DNA of 64,000 nt from positions 496,001 to 560,000 of the forward strand of contig CAVZVI010000010.1 of assembly GCA_963778675.1 (NCBI GenBank), written 5' to 3'. The notes under the pieces were generated by a model that was not told where the DNA came from, ran no database searches, and saw only the letters and a list, made by a program, of their open reading frames with translations. The position numbers were made by a program, and so were the translations under genes. Of this stretch, positions 25,507 to 35,708 are shown piece after piece (the first letter of the stretch is position 1; each line of letters opens with the position of its first letter). Source of the DNA: CAWCDJ01 sp963778675 (GTDB lineage: Bacteria; Acidobacteriota; Terriglobia; Bryobacterales; Bryobacteraceae).

Positions 25507-27624
25507 ATGTCTCACAAAGTTGAAATTGACCTGGGTGGCCGCCAGATTTCCATCGAAACCGGCAAAATGGCCAAACAGGCGAACGGCTCGGTAGTCGTTC
25601 GATCCGGTGACTCGGTAGTCCTGGTCACCGCATGCATGGCCGATCAGCCCAAGGTGGGCGCCGGCTTTTTCCCACTCACGGTGGATTACCGTGAGTACAC
25701 TTACGCCGCCGGCAAGATTCCGGGCGGGTTCATCAAGCGCGAGGGGCGTCCCTCGGAAAAAGAGATTCTAACGAGCCGGCTGATCGACCGGCCAATCCGT
25801 CCGCTGTTTCCCGAAGGGTTTCTAAACGAGACCCAGATCATTGCCATGGTGCTGTCGGCGGATCCGGAGCAGGATCCGAACTCGCTGGCGATCGTGGGCG
25901 CGGCCGCCGCGCTGGCGATTTCCGATATTCCGTTCCCCTACGTCCTGGCAGGCGTACGGGTCGGCTTGCGGGACGGCGAGTACCTGGCCAACCCCACTTA
26001 CACCGAGGGGCGCGAGTCGAAGCTGAACATCGTGGTCGCCGGAACCGAAGATGGCATCGTAATGGTGGAAGCCGGCGCGCAGCAGGTTTCCGAGCAGGAC
26101 GTGCTGGGAGCGATCGAGTTCGGGCACTCCTGCTGCAAGAAGATCGCCGCCGCCGTTCGCGAACTGGTGAAGGTTGCCGGGAAGCCGAAGCGCGAATTCC
26201 AGCCCCCGCAAGTGGATCCGGAGATTTACCAGCAGGTCGACAAAGCGGCCCGCGTGGATCTGACCGACGCGCTCAATACACAAAAGCATCCGAAGCTGGA
26301 GAGCTATTCGCTCGTCGCCGAAATCAAGAAGCGCGTGCTCGAGGCGCTTCCGGAAGAGAAGCGCGAAGAGGGCGCCAAGTGCTATGACGCTCTGAAAGAG
26401 CGGATCTTCCGCGACGAGATGCTGAAGAACCATCGCCGTCCGGATGGGCGGGCGTTCGACGAGATCCGGCCGATCACCATCGAGACCGGGGTTTTGCCGC
26501 GTACGCACGGCTCCGCGCTGTTCACTCGCGGCGAGACGCAGGCCCTGGTGACGGTCACGCTGGGCACCAAGGAAGATGAGCAGCGGATCGAGTTGCTGGA
26601 GCCCGGCGAGGCCTCCAAGCGCTTCATGCTGCACTACAACTTCCCGCCGTTCAGCGTGGGCGAGGTGGGTTTCATGCGCGGCCCGGGCCGCCGCGAAATC
26701 GGCCACGGCGCGCTGGCCGAGCGCGCGCTCACGGCGTTGATCCCCGACGAGGAGTCGTTCCCCTACACGCTTCGTGTGGTCAGCGACATCCTGGAATCGA
26801 ACGGTTCGAGCTCCATGGCGACCGTATGCGGCGCTTCGCTGGCGCTGATGGATGCGGGGTCCCCCATGGCGGCCCATGTGGGCGGCGTCGCGATGGGCCT
26901 GGTGATGGAGGGCAAGGACTACGCGATCCTCACGGACATCGCCGGCGCCGAAGACCACTACGGCGACATGGATTTCAAAGTTGCTGGGACGCGCGACGGC
27001 ATCACCGGCCTGCAGATGGATATCAAGGTGCCGAACGTGACCATGTCGACGCTGACGGAAGCGCTGGAGCAGGCGCGCCGGGGGCGGCTGTTCATCCTGG
27101 ACAAGATGTATTCCGCCCTGCCGAAGGCGAATACCGCCATCTCGCAATTCGCGCCTCGCATTTACACCCTGCATATTCCGACCGATAAGATCCGCGACGT
27201 CATCGGACCAGGCGGCAAGGTAATCCGGGGCATCATCGAGCAGACGGGCGTGAAGATCGACGTCGAAGACGACGGCACGATCCACGTGGCTTCGGCCGAT
27301 GAAGCCTCCGCCAACAAAGCGATCCAGATCATCTCCGATCTCACCGCTACCGCCGAGGTGGGCAAGACGTATCTCGGCAAGGTGGTGCGGCTGGTGGATT
27401 TCGGAGCGTTCGTCGAGATCTTCCCGGGCACAGACGGCTTGCTGCACATCAGCGAGATCGCCGAGAACCGGATCAAGGACGTCCGCGACGAGTTGAAGGA
27501 AGGCGACCAGATCCTGGTAAAGGTCCTGGCGCTCGAAGGCAACAAGATCAAGCTGAGCCGCAAGGCCGTGCTGCGGGAGCAGCGTGAAAAGCTGAAGCAG
27601 GGCAAACAGCACGAGAAAGTTTGA
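25507..27624 (+). CDS. pnp: Polynucleotide phosphorylase
   Basis: This 705-residue enzyme degrades RNA 3' to 5' with phosphate. It has two RNase PH domains, the second with GSSSMATVCGASLALMDAG, separated by an alpha-helical linker. A KH domain (HIPTDKIRDVIGPGGKVIRG) and an S1 domain (VGKTYLGKVVRLVDFGAFVEI) follow. The length is normal for the family. The gene is followed by a strong terminator. Confidence 0.98.
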   Translation: MSHKVEIDLGGRQISIETGKMAKQANGSVVVRSGDSVVLVTACMADQPKVGAGFFPLTVDYREYTYAAGKIPGGFIKREGRPSEKEILTSRLIDRPIRPLFPEGFLNETQIIAMVLSADPEQDPNSLAIVGAAAALAISDIPFPYVLAGVRVGLRDGEYLANPTYTEGRESKLNIVVAGTEDGIVMVEAGAQQVSEQDVLGAIEFGHSCCKKIAAAVRELVKVAGKPKREFQPPQVDPEIYQQVDKAARVDLTDALNTQKHPKLESYSLVAEIKKRVLEALPEEKREEGAKCYDALKERIFRDEMLKNHRRPDGRAFDEIRPITIETGVLPRTHGSALFTRGETQALVTVTLGTKEDEQRIELLEPGEASKRFMLHYNFPPFSVGEVGFMRGPGRREIGHGALAERALTALIPDEESFPYTLRVVSDILESNGSSSMATVCGASLALMDAGSPMAAHVGGVAMGLVMEGKDYAILTDIAGAEDHYGDMDFKVAGTRDGITGLQMDIKVPNVTMSTLTEALEQARRGRLFILDKMYSALPKANTAISQFAPRIYTLHIPTDKIRDVIGPGGKVIRGIIEQTGVKIDVEDDGTIHVASADEASANKAIQIISDLTATAEVGKTYLGKVVRLVDFGAFVEIFPGTDGLLHISEIAENRIKDVRDELKEGDQILVKVLALEGNKIKLSRKAVLREQREKLKQGKQHEKV

Positions 27625-27646
27625 CCTGCTCCTTGTGATGCGAATC

Positions 27647-27677
27647 GGCGCCGGAATTTCCTCCGGCGCCTTTTTTT
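27647..27677 (+). terminator. Rho-independent terminator of pnp
   Basis: The arms ggcgccgga (27647-27655) and tccggcgcc (27662-27670) pair perfectly with a 6-nt loop and are followed by seven T. It lies 22 bp after pnp and separates it from the convergent ADOP gene. Confidence 0.93.
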
Positions 27678-27688
27678 GTGCCCGGCGG

Positions 27689-30337
27689 CTATTCGATCCG
27701 CAAGGCATCCGCGGGGTCGATGCGCATGGCGCGGAGGCCCGGGAGGCAGCAGGCGGCGAGCGAAGCCGCGAGCAGCAGTGCCGCGACCGCCAGGTACGTC
27801 AGCGCGTCCAATGGCCGGACGTCGAACAGCAGCGCCGCGAAGTAACGCGATAGCCACGCCGCGCCCACCGCGCCCAGCGCCAGGCCGGCCAGAACCGGCC
27901 GCATGCCCTGGGAAACAGCCATCCGGAGTATGCTGGCTCCGTTCGCGCCCAGTGCGACGCGCAGCCCGATCTCCGAAGTGCGCCGGCTCATCGAATACGA
28001 GAGAACGCCGTAGATGCCGGTCGTGGCCAGCAATAGCGCCAGTCCGCTGAAGACACCCAGCAGGATCGTGTTGAAGCGCTGTGGAGCGACGGACCGCCGC
28101 ACCACTTCGTCGAACGAGCGAACATCCGCAACCGGAAGGTTGGGATCGAGGCTGGCGACGATCGATCGAACCGTGGGCACCAGCACTAGGGGGTTGCCGC
28201 GGGTATGGACAACGAACTCCGTGGTGAGCGCGTTCCGGCCGTAAGGAAGATAGACCGTGAGAGTAGGCTCGGACGCCAGACCGCGCTCGCGCATGTCGCC
28301 CACCACCCCCACCACTTCGGCGTCCCCGCCGCTTTGCCCCTTCCAGAGGATGACGTGTTTGCCCACCGCATCCTGGTTGGGGAAAATCAGCTTTGCCAGG
28401 CGCCGGCTGATCACCACGTGCCTTTGGGGAATGGGTTGGCCGCGTTCGGCCCACACCGGCTTATCCGCCTCATCGAACAGCCTGCCCGCGAGCAGAGGCA
28501 GTCCGACGGCGCGGAAATAGCCCGGTGAAACCACGCGCCATCCGGCCCAAGGGACATTGCGACCGGCCTGTTCCGGACTGGCGCTCGAAACGATCCCCAT
28601 CCCGGGATCGCCGCCCTCCACCGGCCGCTGGCTGACAGCGCCGGCCGCGATCACTTGAGGCACCGCCGCGAGGCGCGCGAAGAACCGGTCCAGGAACTCC
28701 TTGCCCACGCCCTTCTCCCAATAGGAGTTCGGCATGCTCACCGAGAACAGCAGCCGGTTTTCCGTCTGAAACCCGGGGTTCACGCTCATCAATTCGACGA
28801 AGCTGCGAATCAGCAGGCCGGCCCCCACCAGCAGCAGGAACGAGAGCGCGACCTCGCCGGTGACCAGTATCGTCCGCAGCCTTCCCTGTGCCCGGCTCCC
28901 CGTCTGGCGATCTCCGTCACGCAGGGAAGCGGCAATACCGCTCGCAGGCGCCTGGAGCGCCGGAGCCAGGCCCGAAAGCACGCCGGTGAGCACCGCGATC
29001 AGCGCTGCGAATCCGAGCACCCAAGGGTTCAGGCGGGCATCCGCCAACCTCGGAATCCCGCGGACGTCGATCGCGCGGATCGCGTGCAGTGAGCCATACG
29101 CCAGTGCCAAACCGAGCGCCGCGCCGATACCGCTGAGCAGGACCGATTCCATCATCACGAAGCGCACCAACCGGGCCCGGCCGGCACCGAGCGCGGTACG
29201 CACGGCAATTTCGCGTTTCCGGCTGATGCCGCGCGCCAGCAGCAGGTTGGCGATGTTCAGGCAGGCGATCAGCAGCAGGAAAGTAACGGCGCCGAGCAGC
29301 ACCCAAAGCGCCCGGCGGGTGGCGTCGCCGGCCACCCAGGTACTCGAGGGCGCCATGCGAAATCCAATGCCCTTATCCTCCTTCGGGTAGGACTGCGCGA
29401 GCACGCCGGCGATCCGCTGCAGGTCGGCTCGCGCGGCTCCCCGAGAAACGCCGGGCGCCAGACGCGCGATTACGTCGAATTCGAAGCTGGTGCGGTCCGC
29501 GTCAGGCCGCTGAGCGAACGGCACGTAGGTCTGGTCGTCGATCCACGGCTCTCCCGGAGGAAGCACGCCCACGACCGTGTACACGCGATCGTCCAGCCGC
29601 AGGGTCTTGCCCAGGATCCCCGGATCGGCGCCGAAGCGGCTCTTCCAGAAGCGGTTGCCCAGGATCACGACTTGCGGGGCGCTGCCGCCGCCTTCGTCGT
29701 ACGAGAAGTCGCGGCCGAGCACGGGCGATACGCCAAGCGTGCGAAAGAATCCCGCGCTGACCCAACTGCGCGTCACTTTCTCGGCGGGTCCGTCGCCGGT
29801 GAGGTTGGCCTCTCCAGAGTGATACGTGGCGACCTCTGCAAACGTGCGATTCTGCGACCGCACGTCCCAGAAGTTGGCTTCGGTGAAGGACGCCTGGCTC
29901 CAACTCTGATCCTGCCGCGTCTCCCAGAGCTGTACGACGCGGTCCGCGTCGCGAAAGGGCAGGGGCCGCAGAAGCGCGGCATAGAAGACGCTGAACACCA
30001 CCGTGCTTGCGCCCATGCCCAACGCCAACATGATTGCGCCCACCGCCGTGAGTCCGGGATTGCGCCGGAGCGCGCGCAACGATTGACGCAGCTCCGCGCC
30101 GATCGAATCCAGCCCCGAGCCGAGGCGGATGTCGCGAACCTCTTCTTTGATCTGTTCCGCGCCGCCGAGCTCCAGCAGGGCTTCGCGCCGCGCCGCGCGC
30201 GGGTGTGCTCCGGCCCGTGTCCTCTCGTCTTCCAGCATCGACTGGTAGGAGCGGATCTCCTCGTCGAGATCTGCTTCCACCTGCCGCCTTCGCGCGAGGT
30301 TCCGCCACAGCGTTTTCATGCGGTGCCACAACGGCAT
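27689..30337 (-). CDS. ADOP-type MacB/FtsX-like ABC permease
   Basis: This 882-residue protein has the ADOP layout. A cytoplasmic prefix (RRQVEADLDEEIRSYQSML) is followed by two MacB-core plus FtsX permease halves with ACLNIANLLLARGISRKREIA and TTGIYGVLSYSMSRRTSEIG, ending in MRIDPADALRIE. The ATG at 30337 is supported by GGAGG 5 nt upstream. The padR gene ends 15 bp upstream, so the two form a second PadR/ADOP module. No ATPase gene belongs to this unit. Confidence 0.92.
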   Translation of the reverse strand: MPLWHRMKTLWRNLARRRQVEADLDEEIRSYQSMLEDERTRAGAHPRAARREALLELGGAEQIKEEVRDIRLGSGLDSIGAELRQSLRALRRNPGLTAVGAIMLALGMGASTVVFSVFYAALLRPLPFRDADRVVQLWETRQDQSWSQASFTEANFWDVRSQNRTFAEVATYHSGEANLTGDGPAEKVTRSWVSAGFFRTLGVSPVLGRDFSYDEGGGSAPQVVILGNRFWKSRFGADPGILGKTLRLDDRVYTVVGVLPPGEPWIDDQTYVPFAQRPDADRTSFEFDVIARLAPGVSRGAARADLQRIAGVLAQSYPKEDKGIGFRMAPSSTWVAGDATRRALWVLLGAVTFLLLIACLNIANLLLARGISRKREIAVRTALGAGRARLVRFVMMESVLLSGIGAALGLALAYGSLHAIRAIDVRGIPRLADARLNPWVLGFAALIAVLTGVLSGLAPALQAPASGIAASLRDGDRQTGSRAQGRLRTILVTGEVALSFLLLVGAGLLIRSFVELMSVNPGFQTENRLLFSVSMPNSYWEKGVGKEFLDRFFARLAAVPQVIAAGAVSQRPVEGGDPGMGIVSSASPEQAGRNVPWAGWRVVSPGYFRAVGLPLLAGRLFDEADKPVWAERGQPIPQRHVVISRRLAKLIFPNQDAVGKHVILWKGQSGGDAEVVGVVGDMRERGLASEPTLTVYLPYGRNALTTEFVVHTRGNPLVLVPTVRSIVASLDPNLPVADVRSFDEVVRRSVAPQRFNTILLGVFSGLALLLATTGIYGVLSYSMSRRTSEIGLRVALGANGASILRMAVSQGMRPVLAGLALGAVGAAWLSRYFAALLFDVRPLDALTYLAVAALLLAASLAACCLPGLRAMRIDPADALRIE

Positions 30338-30352
30338 AAGGTCCTCCTCGAA

Positions 30353-30688
30353 TCAGGGCGTATCCAGGGCGCTCGCCATCGCCGCGGCGATTCGCGCCCA
30401 CTGATCGGTTTCCTCTTTCAGTTGGCGGCGTCCGGCCTTGGTGAGGCGGTAGAATTTGGCGCGCCGGCTGTTCTCGCTCTCGCCCCACGACGAAGTCAGC
30501 CACCCCGCCTCTTCCATCCGGTGGAGCGCGGGAAAGAGCGATCCCGGCTTCACCTGGAATGTTCCGCCGGTCACCTGCAGGATGCGGCGCGAGATCCCGA
30601 GCCCGTGCATCGGCTCCAGCGTGAGCACTTTCAAAATGAGGACATCGAGAGTCCCTTGCAGGAGGCTGGTGGTGGAGGTGGAGGGCAT
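30353..30688 (-). CDS. PadR-family transcriptional regulator
   Basis: This 111-residue PadR protein has LLQGTLDVLILKVLTLEPMH, GLGISRRILQVTGGTFQV, PGSLFPALHRMEEAGWLTS and SRRAKFYRLTKAGRRQLKEE. It should control itself and the ADOP gene 15 bp downstream. A GGAGG lies about 20 nt before the ATG in the minus-strand leader. No perfect palindrome was found in front of it, unlike the other three padR genes here. Confidence 0.92.
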   Translation of the reverse strand: MPSTSTTSLLQGTLDVLILKVLTLEPMHGLGISRRILQVTGGTFQVKPGSLFPALHRMEEAGWLTSSWGESENSRRAKFYRLTKAGRRQLKEETDQWARIAAAMASALDTP

Positions 30689-30747
30689 GTCGCTCGTACA
30701 GACATTCTATAGGAGGCCTGTGCAGGACGCAAGCACGCCGCGGAATC

Positions 30748-33700
30748 TTACTCCTGACGCAAAGCTTCCAGGGGTTCGATTCGCGCGGCACGCCGGGCGG
30801 GGACATAGCAGGCCGTCAGAGCGACGGCTCCCAGCAGCGCGATTACGCCTGCCCAGGCGAGGGGATCGACGGGGCTTACGCCGAACAGCAGGCCGCGCAG
30901 CAGGCGGCTGGCGGCGGCGCTGAGCAGGAAGCCGGCGGCGGAACCTGCCGCGGCGAGCAGCAGCCCTTGCTTCAAGACCGTCCCCAGAACGTCCTGCGAC
31001 GTCGCGCCGAGCGCCAGCCGGATGCCGAACTCGCGCGTGCGGCGGGCGGTGTGAAACGCGATCACGGCGTACAGACCGATACCGGCAACGATCAGCGATC
31101 CCGCGGAGAACAGGCTGAGGAGACCGCCGATCACCAGCGCCGGCGCGGTGTACTGCTGCATGAAGGCGTCCATGGTCTGGATGGTGCCGACCATCCGTTC
31201 GGTGGCGGAAACGTCGCGGATCAGGCCCCGCACCGGCGAAGCGGCCGCGGCGAGCGGCCCCGCGTACCGGATGTTGAAGTACCGGACGCCGCCGCTGCCA
31301 CCGGGAGCTCGCGACAGAAAGACGAACTGATCGCCTCCCTGCTGCTGCAATCCGGAGTAGGCGCCATTGGCGGCGACGCCGATCACTTCGTAAGGGCGAT
31401 GGAAAAGCTCGATGGTGCGGCCTACGGCGGACTGGCCGGCGAAGAGCTTCTCTTCCACGCCGCGGGTGAGGACCGCGGTGTCGCGGTTCATGTCGGAGGT
31501 TTGAAAGTCGCGGCCTTTGACGGGGACGCCGAGCGCCTCGAGGTAGCGCGGTCCGGCCACCATGCCTCGGAACGGCGTTTGGCCGATCACAGCAACGAGT
31601 TGGCCGAAAGGATCGGGGGGAACAGCGGTAGCGTAAGAGACCGCCGTGATGTTGGGTATGGCGGCGAGCCGTTGGCGAAGGGTTTCGAGGAGCGAGCCCT
31701 CGTCCACCGTGCCGCGGGCGCCGAGTGTGTTGAGGCGGAGAATGAGGCGGTGGTCTTTCGGGAAGCCGAGGTCGGCGGCGTTGATGAGGAAAACCGATCG
31801 GCTCGCGAGTCCCGCGCCGACGAGCAGCAGGACACAGAAGGCGAGCTGGATGACGACGAGAAGGTTCGCCATTCCGGACCGGCCCTGAATGACGCCGTGT
31901 TCGCCGGCTTTGAGAAAAGGCAGCAGGTCCTGCCGCCAGGCACGAAGGGATGGCGCGAGCGTAAAAGCGAGTGCGCCGAAAATCGCCAGCGTGAGCGCGT
32001 AGACAGCGACACGCCAATCGGGCGCCAGGTTGGGTTCAATGCGCGCTCCGGATTCGAGCGGCGGAATGAGAGCGGGAATCGCGCGCGCGACCCACCACGC
32101 GAAGCCCCATGCAGCCGCGGCGGCAGTGGCCGAGAGCACCAACCCTTCCGAGAGGAGCAGCGAGAGGATCCGGCGGCGCGAGGCTCCGAGCGATTGGCGA
32201 ACGGCGAGTTCGCGCTGGCGGGCAGCCGAACGCCCCAGCATCAGGTTCGCGACGTTCGCGCAAACCACCAGCAGGGTGAGCAGCGCTACGCCGGTGAGGA
32301 TCGCCATGAACATCCGGGCCTGCGCGCTTTGCCAGGGACCGAAGGAGGTGGCGGAATACCGTGCGATGACAATCCGCTGGTGCTGAAGTTCGGGATACTC
32401 AACTGCGATGCGCCGCGAAAAGGTGTCGAACTCCGCCTGCGCTTGCGCTACCGAAATACCGGGCGCCAGCCGGCCGATCACTTCGACTCCGCGGTTGGCG
32501 AGAGCCTGGACATTTCCCTGTAACCGGGCATAGCCGAGGACGGGGACGGCGATCTCGAAGGTCGGCGCGAAATGCGTGCCGCGGAACCCGGGGGCGGCAA
32601 CCCCTACGATCGTCGCCGGCAGACCGTTCAGCAGCACGTGCCGGCCTGCGATGCCGGGCGAGGAATGAAACTGGTTCCGCCACACGTGCCAGGCGATTAC
32701 GGCCGCCAGTCCGGCAGATCCGCGGTTTTCCTCGGCGGTGAAGCCGCGGCCTTTCACGATAGGTACGCCGAGGACGTCGAAGTAATTGGGAGTGACCGTC
32801 TGGCCGCGGAGTTCGTACGTGCCATCGGAGACGGTCAGGGCGAAGCGCTCGAAGCCGGAACCGGCGATGGACTGGAGGGTCCGGGCTTTCGCGAGGAAAT
32901 CGGAATAGAGGGGGAGGGCGATGACGTCGCCATTCGAATCGCCGGGCCGGGTGGAGGCGATGTTGACGAGGTTTTCTGCGCGTATGCCGGGCGCGGGTTT
33001 ATTGAGGATGCCGTTGATGAGCGAATAGACGGCCGTGTTGCCGCCGATGCCGACGGCCATGAGCGCAATGGCCGCGGCGCTGAAGCCGGGGGCGCGGCGG
33101 AAGATGCGGAAGCCGGAACGGAAGTCGGAGAGGAGCTGTTCGAGCTGCGTGTTCCAGGGGACACGAGGCGGCGGTCCGGCCACCGAATCCATGTCGAAGA
33201 TCGGACGCGGACGGATGGAGACGCCGGCTTCGAGCGGCGGAGGAGGGCCGGACTGCGGGATAGAGGGAGGGTTGTGCAAGTCGAGCGCTTCGACGTCGGC
33301 CTGCGGGAGGTCTTCGAACTGGATCCAGTTGTAAGGTGAGTTCGCAAACTCGCGCCAGCGGCGCCACGCCCAGGCGGCCGGCAGCGACAGAACGGCGCAA
33401 AAGACCGCGAAGCGCCACGGGTGGGGCATGGCGAAGTACTCGATCTGCACGGAGAAGCTCGCGATCGCCAGGAATGCCAGGCCGTAGATGCCGGCTCTCA
33501 CGTGCAGGTTCGACTTGCCGGGCAGGTAGGAGCACGCAAAGGGAATTTTGCGGAACTGGTCGAGCGAGCGGTGGACGAGAATGACGGCGGCGATCGAGAG
33601 CACCAGCATGTGCTGTGCGGCGGGGCGCGCGGGCCAGATCAGGAAATAGACGGCGGCGCTTGCCAGCCACATCGGCAGAACCGTCACCGCGATCAGCGAT

Positions 33701-34944
33701 TTGCGGATGGCAAAGAGGTAGGCGCGGGGCGCATGGACCGCGGTGAGCCGGAAGACCCAGTTGGCCCGAAGCGCCACGGGGAGCGAGAAGATGGCGCGCG
33801 CGCCGGCGACCGCGAAACAGAGCAGCACGACGCCGCCCATCAGCAGCGGAACGTTGAGCCGGTTCCAGTGCGTTCCGAGGCTCTGCGCGTAGACATCGCT
33901 GGTGCCGTAAAGCAGATCGCGGCCATAGGCGAAGGCGATGGCGAGGCCGATGCCGGCATAAGCGGCCAGGAAGAGGCGGTGCTGCCGGCTGCGTGCGACC
34001 GTGCGGGCGGTGAAGAGCACGATGGCGCGGTCGATCGGCCGCCGCAGGATGGCGTAGCTGAGCCGCGGCGAACGGCGGCGGCGTCCGCCCGGCTGGATAT
34101 CCGGCTGCTCGACGATCTTGCGGATGCTGCGGCCATAAGCGAGGGCGAAGGTGATGGCGGCGACACCCGAGACGCCCAGCAGCATCCAGAGTGCTCGCGC
34201 CGCGAGCGGGTGGAAGGGCACGGCGCCGCTGAGTTGCTGCTGGAGGCCGAAGAACCAGGACGAGGGCAGCCAGGGCACCGCACCGGGAGGTTTGAGAAAC
34301 CAGGCCGCCAGGATCCCGAAGAACGAGGCGAGTTGGAGAAAACTCGAGAGGCGGAGGAAGTAGCGGTAAGGCAGAAGCTGCGCTGCGACTCCCTGCAATG
34401 CGAGCATCCCGCAGCAGACGAACAGGCCGGCCGCGGCCATCGCCAGCCAGTATCCGGCAAAGGATTGGATTGCTGCCATCCAGCCGCCATCCCCGGGAAG
34501 CGCAAGGAACGGAAACAGGAGTCCGGTGAAGATGTTCAGAGCCACAATCGCGACGCCGAGCGCGCTCGCGATGGCGGCCACCTTTGCCAGAAATACGGTC
34601 CGCGTCCGGACGGGCAGAAGGCCTAGGATCAGGCAATCGCGGCGGTCGGGCAGGACGTTGTTCCAGGCCAGGACGGCGAACAGGCCCGCGACCGCCATGG
34701 TCGTTGCGACGAGGAACTCGAGTTCGCTGCGGATCGCGATGCGGAGCTGCGCGGCCGGTACCTCCGCGGTGAGGTATTTCGGGCCGGCGAAGATCAGAAA
34801 GCTGAAGCTGAACGCGGCCAGCATCGCGGCGAACTGGACGAGCAGCTTTTCCATGTCTCCGTGAGAGGAGAGGACGTCGAGATCGATGACACGGCGGAGA
34901 AAATCCCGGTAGAGGATGCGGAACTGGCGGCGCTCGTCGGGCAT
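30748..34944 (-). CDS. Fusion of ABC-2-like membrane domain and ADOP/MacB permease
   Basis: This 1398-residue protein joins two transport modules. Residues 1 to about 540 form a polytopic membrane domain with about twelve TM segments, of the ABC-2 type usually paired with drug or polymer export ATPases. A Pro-rich linker at about 545-595 follows. Residues about 600-1398 form a complete ADOP half pair: FRIFRRAPGFSAAAIALMAVG, CANVANLMLGRSAARQRELA, AGIGLYAVIAFHTARRTREF and an end in RIEPLEALRQE. The cytoplasmic ADOP prefix domain is absent and replaced by the ABC-2-like half. The start at 34944 overlaps the ATPase stop as TAATG with GGAGG upstream. The ATPase presumably energises one or both halves. 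It is unusual both in size and in linking an ADOP unit to an ATPase. Confidence 0.88.
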   Translation of the reverse strand: MPDERRQFRILYRDFLRRVIDLDVLSSHGDMEKLLVQFAAMLAAFSFSFLIFAGPKYLTAEVPAAQLRIAIRSELEFLVATTMAVAGLFAVLAWNNVLPDRRDCLILGLLPVRTRTVFLAKVAAIASALGVAIVALNIFTGLLFPFLALPGDGGWMAAIQSFAGYWLAMAAAGLFVCCGMLALQGVAAQLLPYRYFLRLSSFLQLASFFGILAAWFLKPPGAVPWLPSSWFFGLQQQLSGAVPFHPLAARALWMLLGVSGVAAITFALAYGRSIRKIVEQPDIQPGGRRRRSPRLSYAILRRPIDRAIVLFTARTVARSRQHRLFLAAYAGIGLAIAFAYGRDLLYGTSDVYAQSLGTHWNRLNVPLLMGGVVLLCFAVAGARAIFSLPVALRANWVFRLTAVHAPRAYLFAIRKSLIAVTVLPMWLASAAVYFLIWPARPAAQHMLVLSIAAVILVHRSLDQFRKIPFACSYLPGKSNLHVRAGIYGLAFLAIASFSVQIEYFAMPHPWRFAVFCAVLSLPAAWAWRRWREFANSPYNWIQFEDLPQADVEALDLHNPPSIPQSGPPPPLEAGVSIRPRPIFDMDSVAGPPPRVPWNTQLEQLLSDFRSGFRIFRRAPGFSAAAIALMAVGIGGNTAVYSLINGILNKPAPGIRAENLVNIASTRPGDSNGDVIALPLYSDFLAKARTLQSIAGSGFERFALTVSDGTYELRGQTVTPNYFDVLGVPIVKGRGFTAEENRGSAGLAAVIAWHVWRNQFHSSPGIAGRHVLLNGLPATIVGVAAPGFRGTHFAPTFEIAVPVLGYARLQGNVQALANRGVEVIGRLAPGISVAQAQAEFDTFSRRIAVEYPELQHQRIVIARYSATSFGPWQSAQARMFMAILTGVALLTLLVVCANVANLMLGRSAARQRELAVRQSLGASRRRILSLLLSEGLVLSATAAAAAWGFAWWVARAIPALIPPLESGARIEPNLAPDWRVAVYALTLAIFGALAFTLAPSLRAWRQDLLPFLKAGEHGVIQGRSGMANLLVVIQLAFCVLLLVGAGLASRSVFLINAADLGFPKDHRLILRLNTLGARGTVDEGSLLETLRQRLAAIPNITAVSYATAVPPDPFGQLVAVIGQTPFRGMVAGPRYLEALGVPVKGRDFQTSDMNRDTAVLTRGVEEKLFAGQSAVGRTIELFHRPYEVIGVAANGAYSGLQQQGGDQFVFLSRAPGGSGGVRYFNIRYAGPLAAAASPVRGLIRDVSATERMVGTIQTMDAFMQQYTAPALVIGGLLSLFSAGSLIVAGIGLYAVIAFHTARRTREFGIRLALGATSQDVLGTVLKQGLLLAAAGSAAGFLLSAAASRLLRGLLFGVSPVDPLAWAGVIALLGAVALTACYVPARRAARIEPLEALRQE

Positions 34945-35708
34945 TACGCCTCCATGCATTCGAGAAACTGCCGGGTGATTCCCGCCGTGTCCTGTTCGAT
35001 GGCGAGCTGCGCGAAAATGCCTTCCAGGTTCGGCAGCGACATCAGATCGCGCAATCGGCCGATCGAGTCGTTGGCGACGACGCGGCCTTTGTGCAGAATG
35101 ACGACGCGCGCGGAGACCCGCTCGACGGTCTCGAGCTCGTGCGAGCTGAAGATGACGGCTTTGCCGCGCCCGGCCAGTTCGCGGATGAGCTCGCGGAGCA
35201 CCAGGGCGGAGCTGACGTCGAGGCCAGAGAACGGCTCGTCGAGGAGGACGAGGTCGGGATTGTGGAGCAGCGCGGCGGCCAGGAGCACCTTCTGGCGCAT
35301 GCCTTTCGAGTACGAAGAGATCGGCACGTAGCGATCTTCGTGGAGCGAGAGGAGGCGAAGGAAGCCGTCGATCTTCTCCGCGAGCATCCGCTCCGGCAGG
35401 CCGCGCAACTGGCCAACCATCTCGAGATATTCGGCGCCCGTTAGATGGGGATAGAGCTGCGGCTCTTCGGGGACGTAGCCGAGCCGCTGGCGATAAGCGA
35501 TGGGGTCGCGCTGGATGCGCTCGCCATCGAAGAGGATCTCGCCTTCGGTCGGTTCGATGAGGCCGGTGATCATCTTCAACGTGGTGGATTTGCCTGAGCC
35601 GTTCGGCCCGAGATAGCCGGTGACTTCCCCGCGCCGCGCCACGAAGCTGACGTCCTTGACGGCGGTAGTGGCGGGGTATCGCTTGGTAACATTACGCAGT
35701 TCCAGCAT
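34944..35708 (-). CDS. ABC transporter ATP-binding protein
   Basis: The 254-residue ATPase has Walker A GPNGSGKST, a signature-like SYSKGMRQKVLLAAAL, Walker B LVLLDEPFSGLD and an H loop in VIFSSHELE. It belongs to the class that serves ABC-2 permeases (CcmA-like). It begins immediately after the stop of the small membrane protein and its stop overlaps the fusion permease start, so translation of the operon is tightly coupled. Confidence 0.95.
   Translation of the reverse strand: MLELRNVTKRYPATTAVKDVSFVARRGEVTGYLGPNGSGKSTTLKMITGLIEPTEGEILFDGERIQRDPIAYRQRLGYVPEEPQLYPHLTGAEYLEMVGQLRGLPERMLAEKIDGFLRLLSLHEDRYVPISSYSKGMRQKVLLAAALLHNPDLVLLDEPFSGLDVSSALVLRELIRELAGRGKAVIFSSHELETVERVSARVVILHKGRVVANDSIGRLRDLMSLPNLEGIFAQLAIEQDTAGITRQFLECMEA

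Noticed and set aside
25822..27708. Open frame of 628 codons antisense to pnp
   Set aside because: It lies entirely opposite a definite housekeeping gene and shows no recognisable protein features.
30698..30721. Inverted repeat acagac/gcctgt before the second padR as an operator
   Set aside because: Only five of six positions pair, with a 12-bp spacer; this is not distinguishable from chance, unlike the perfect repeats at the other padR genes.
33421..34626. Open frame of 401 codons antisense to the ABC-2-like half of the fusion
   Set aside because: The product is rich in Glu, Arg, Gly and Ala with no signal, TM segments or motifs, while the minus strand encodes a typical polytopic membrane domain.
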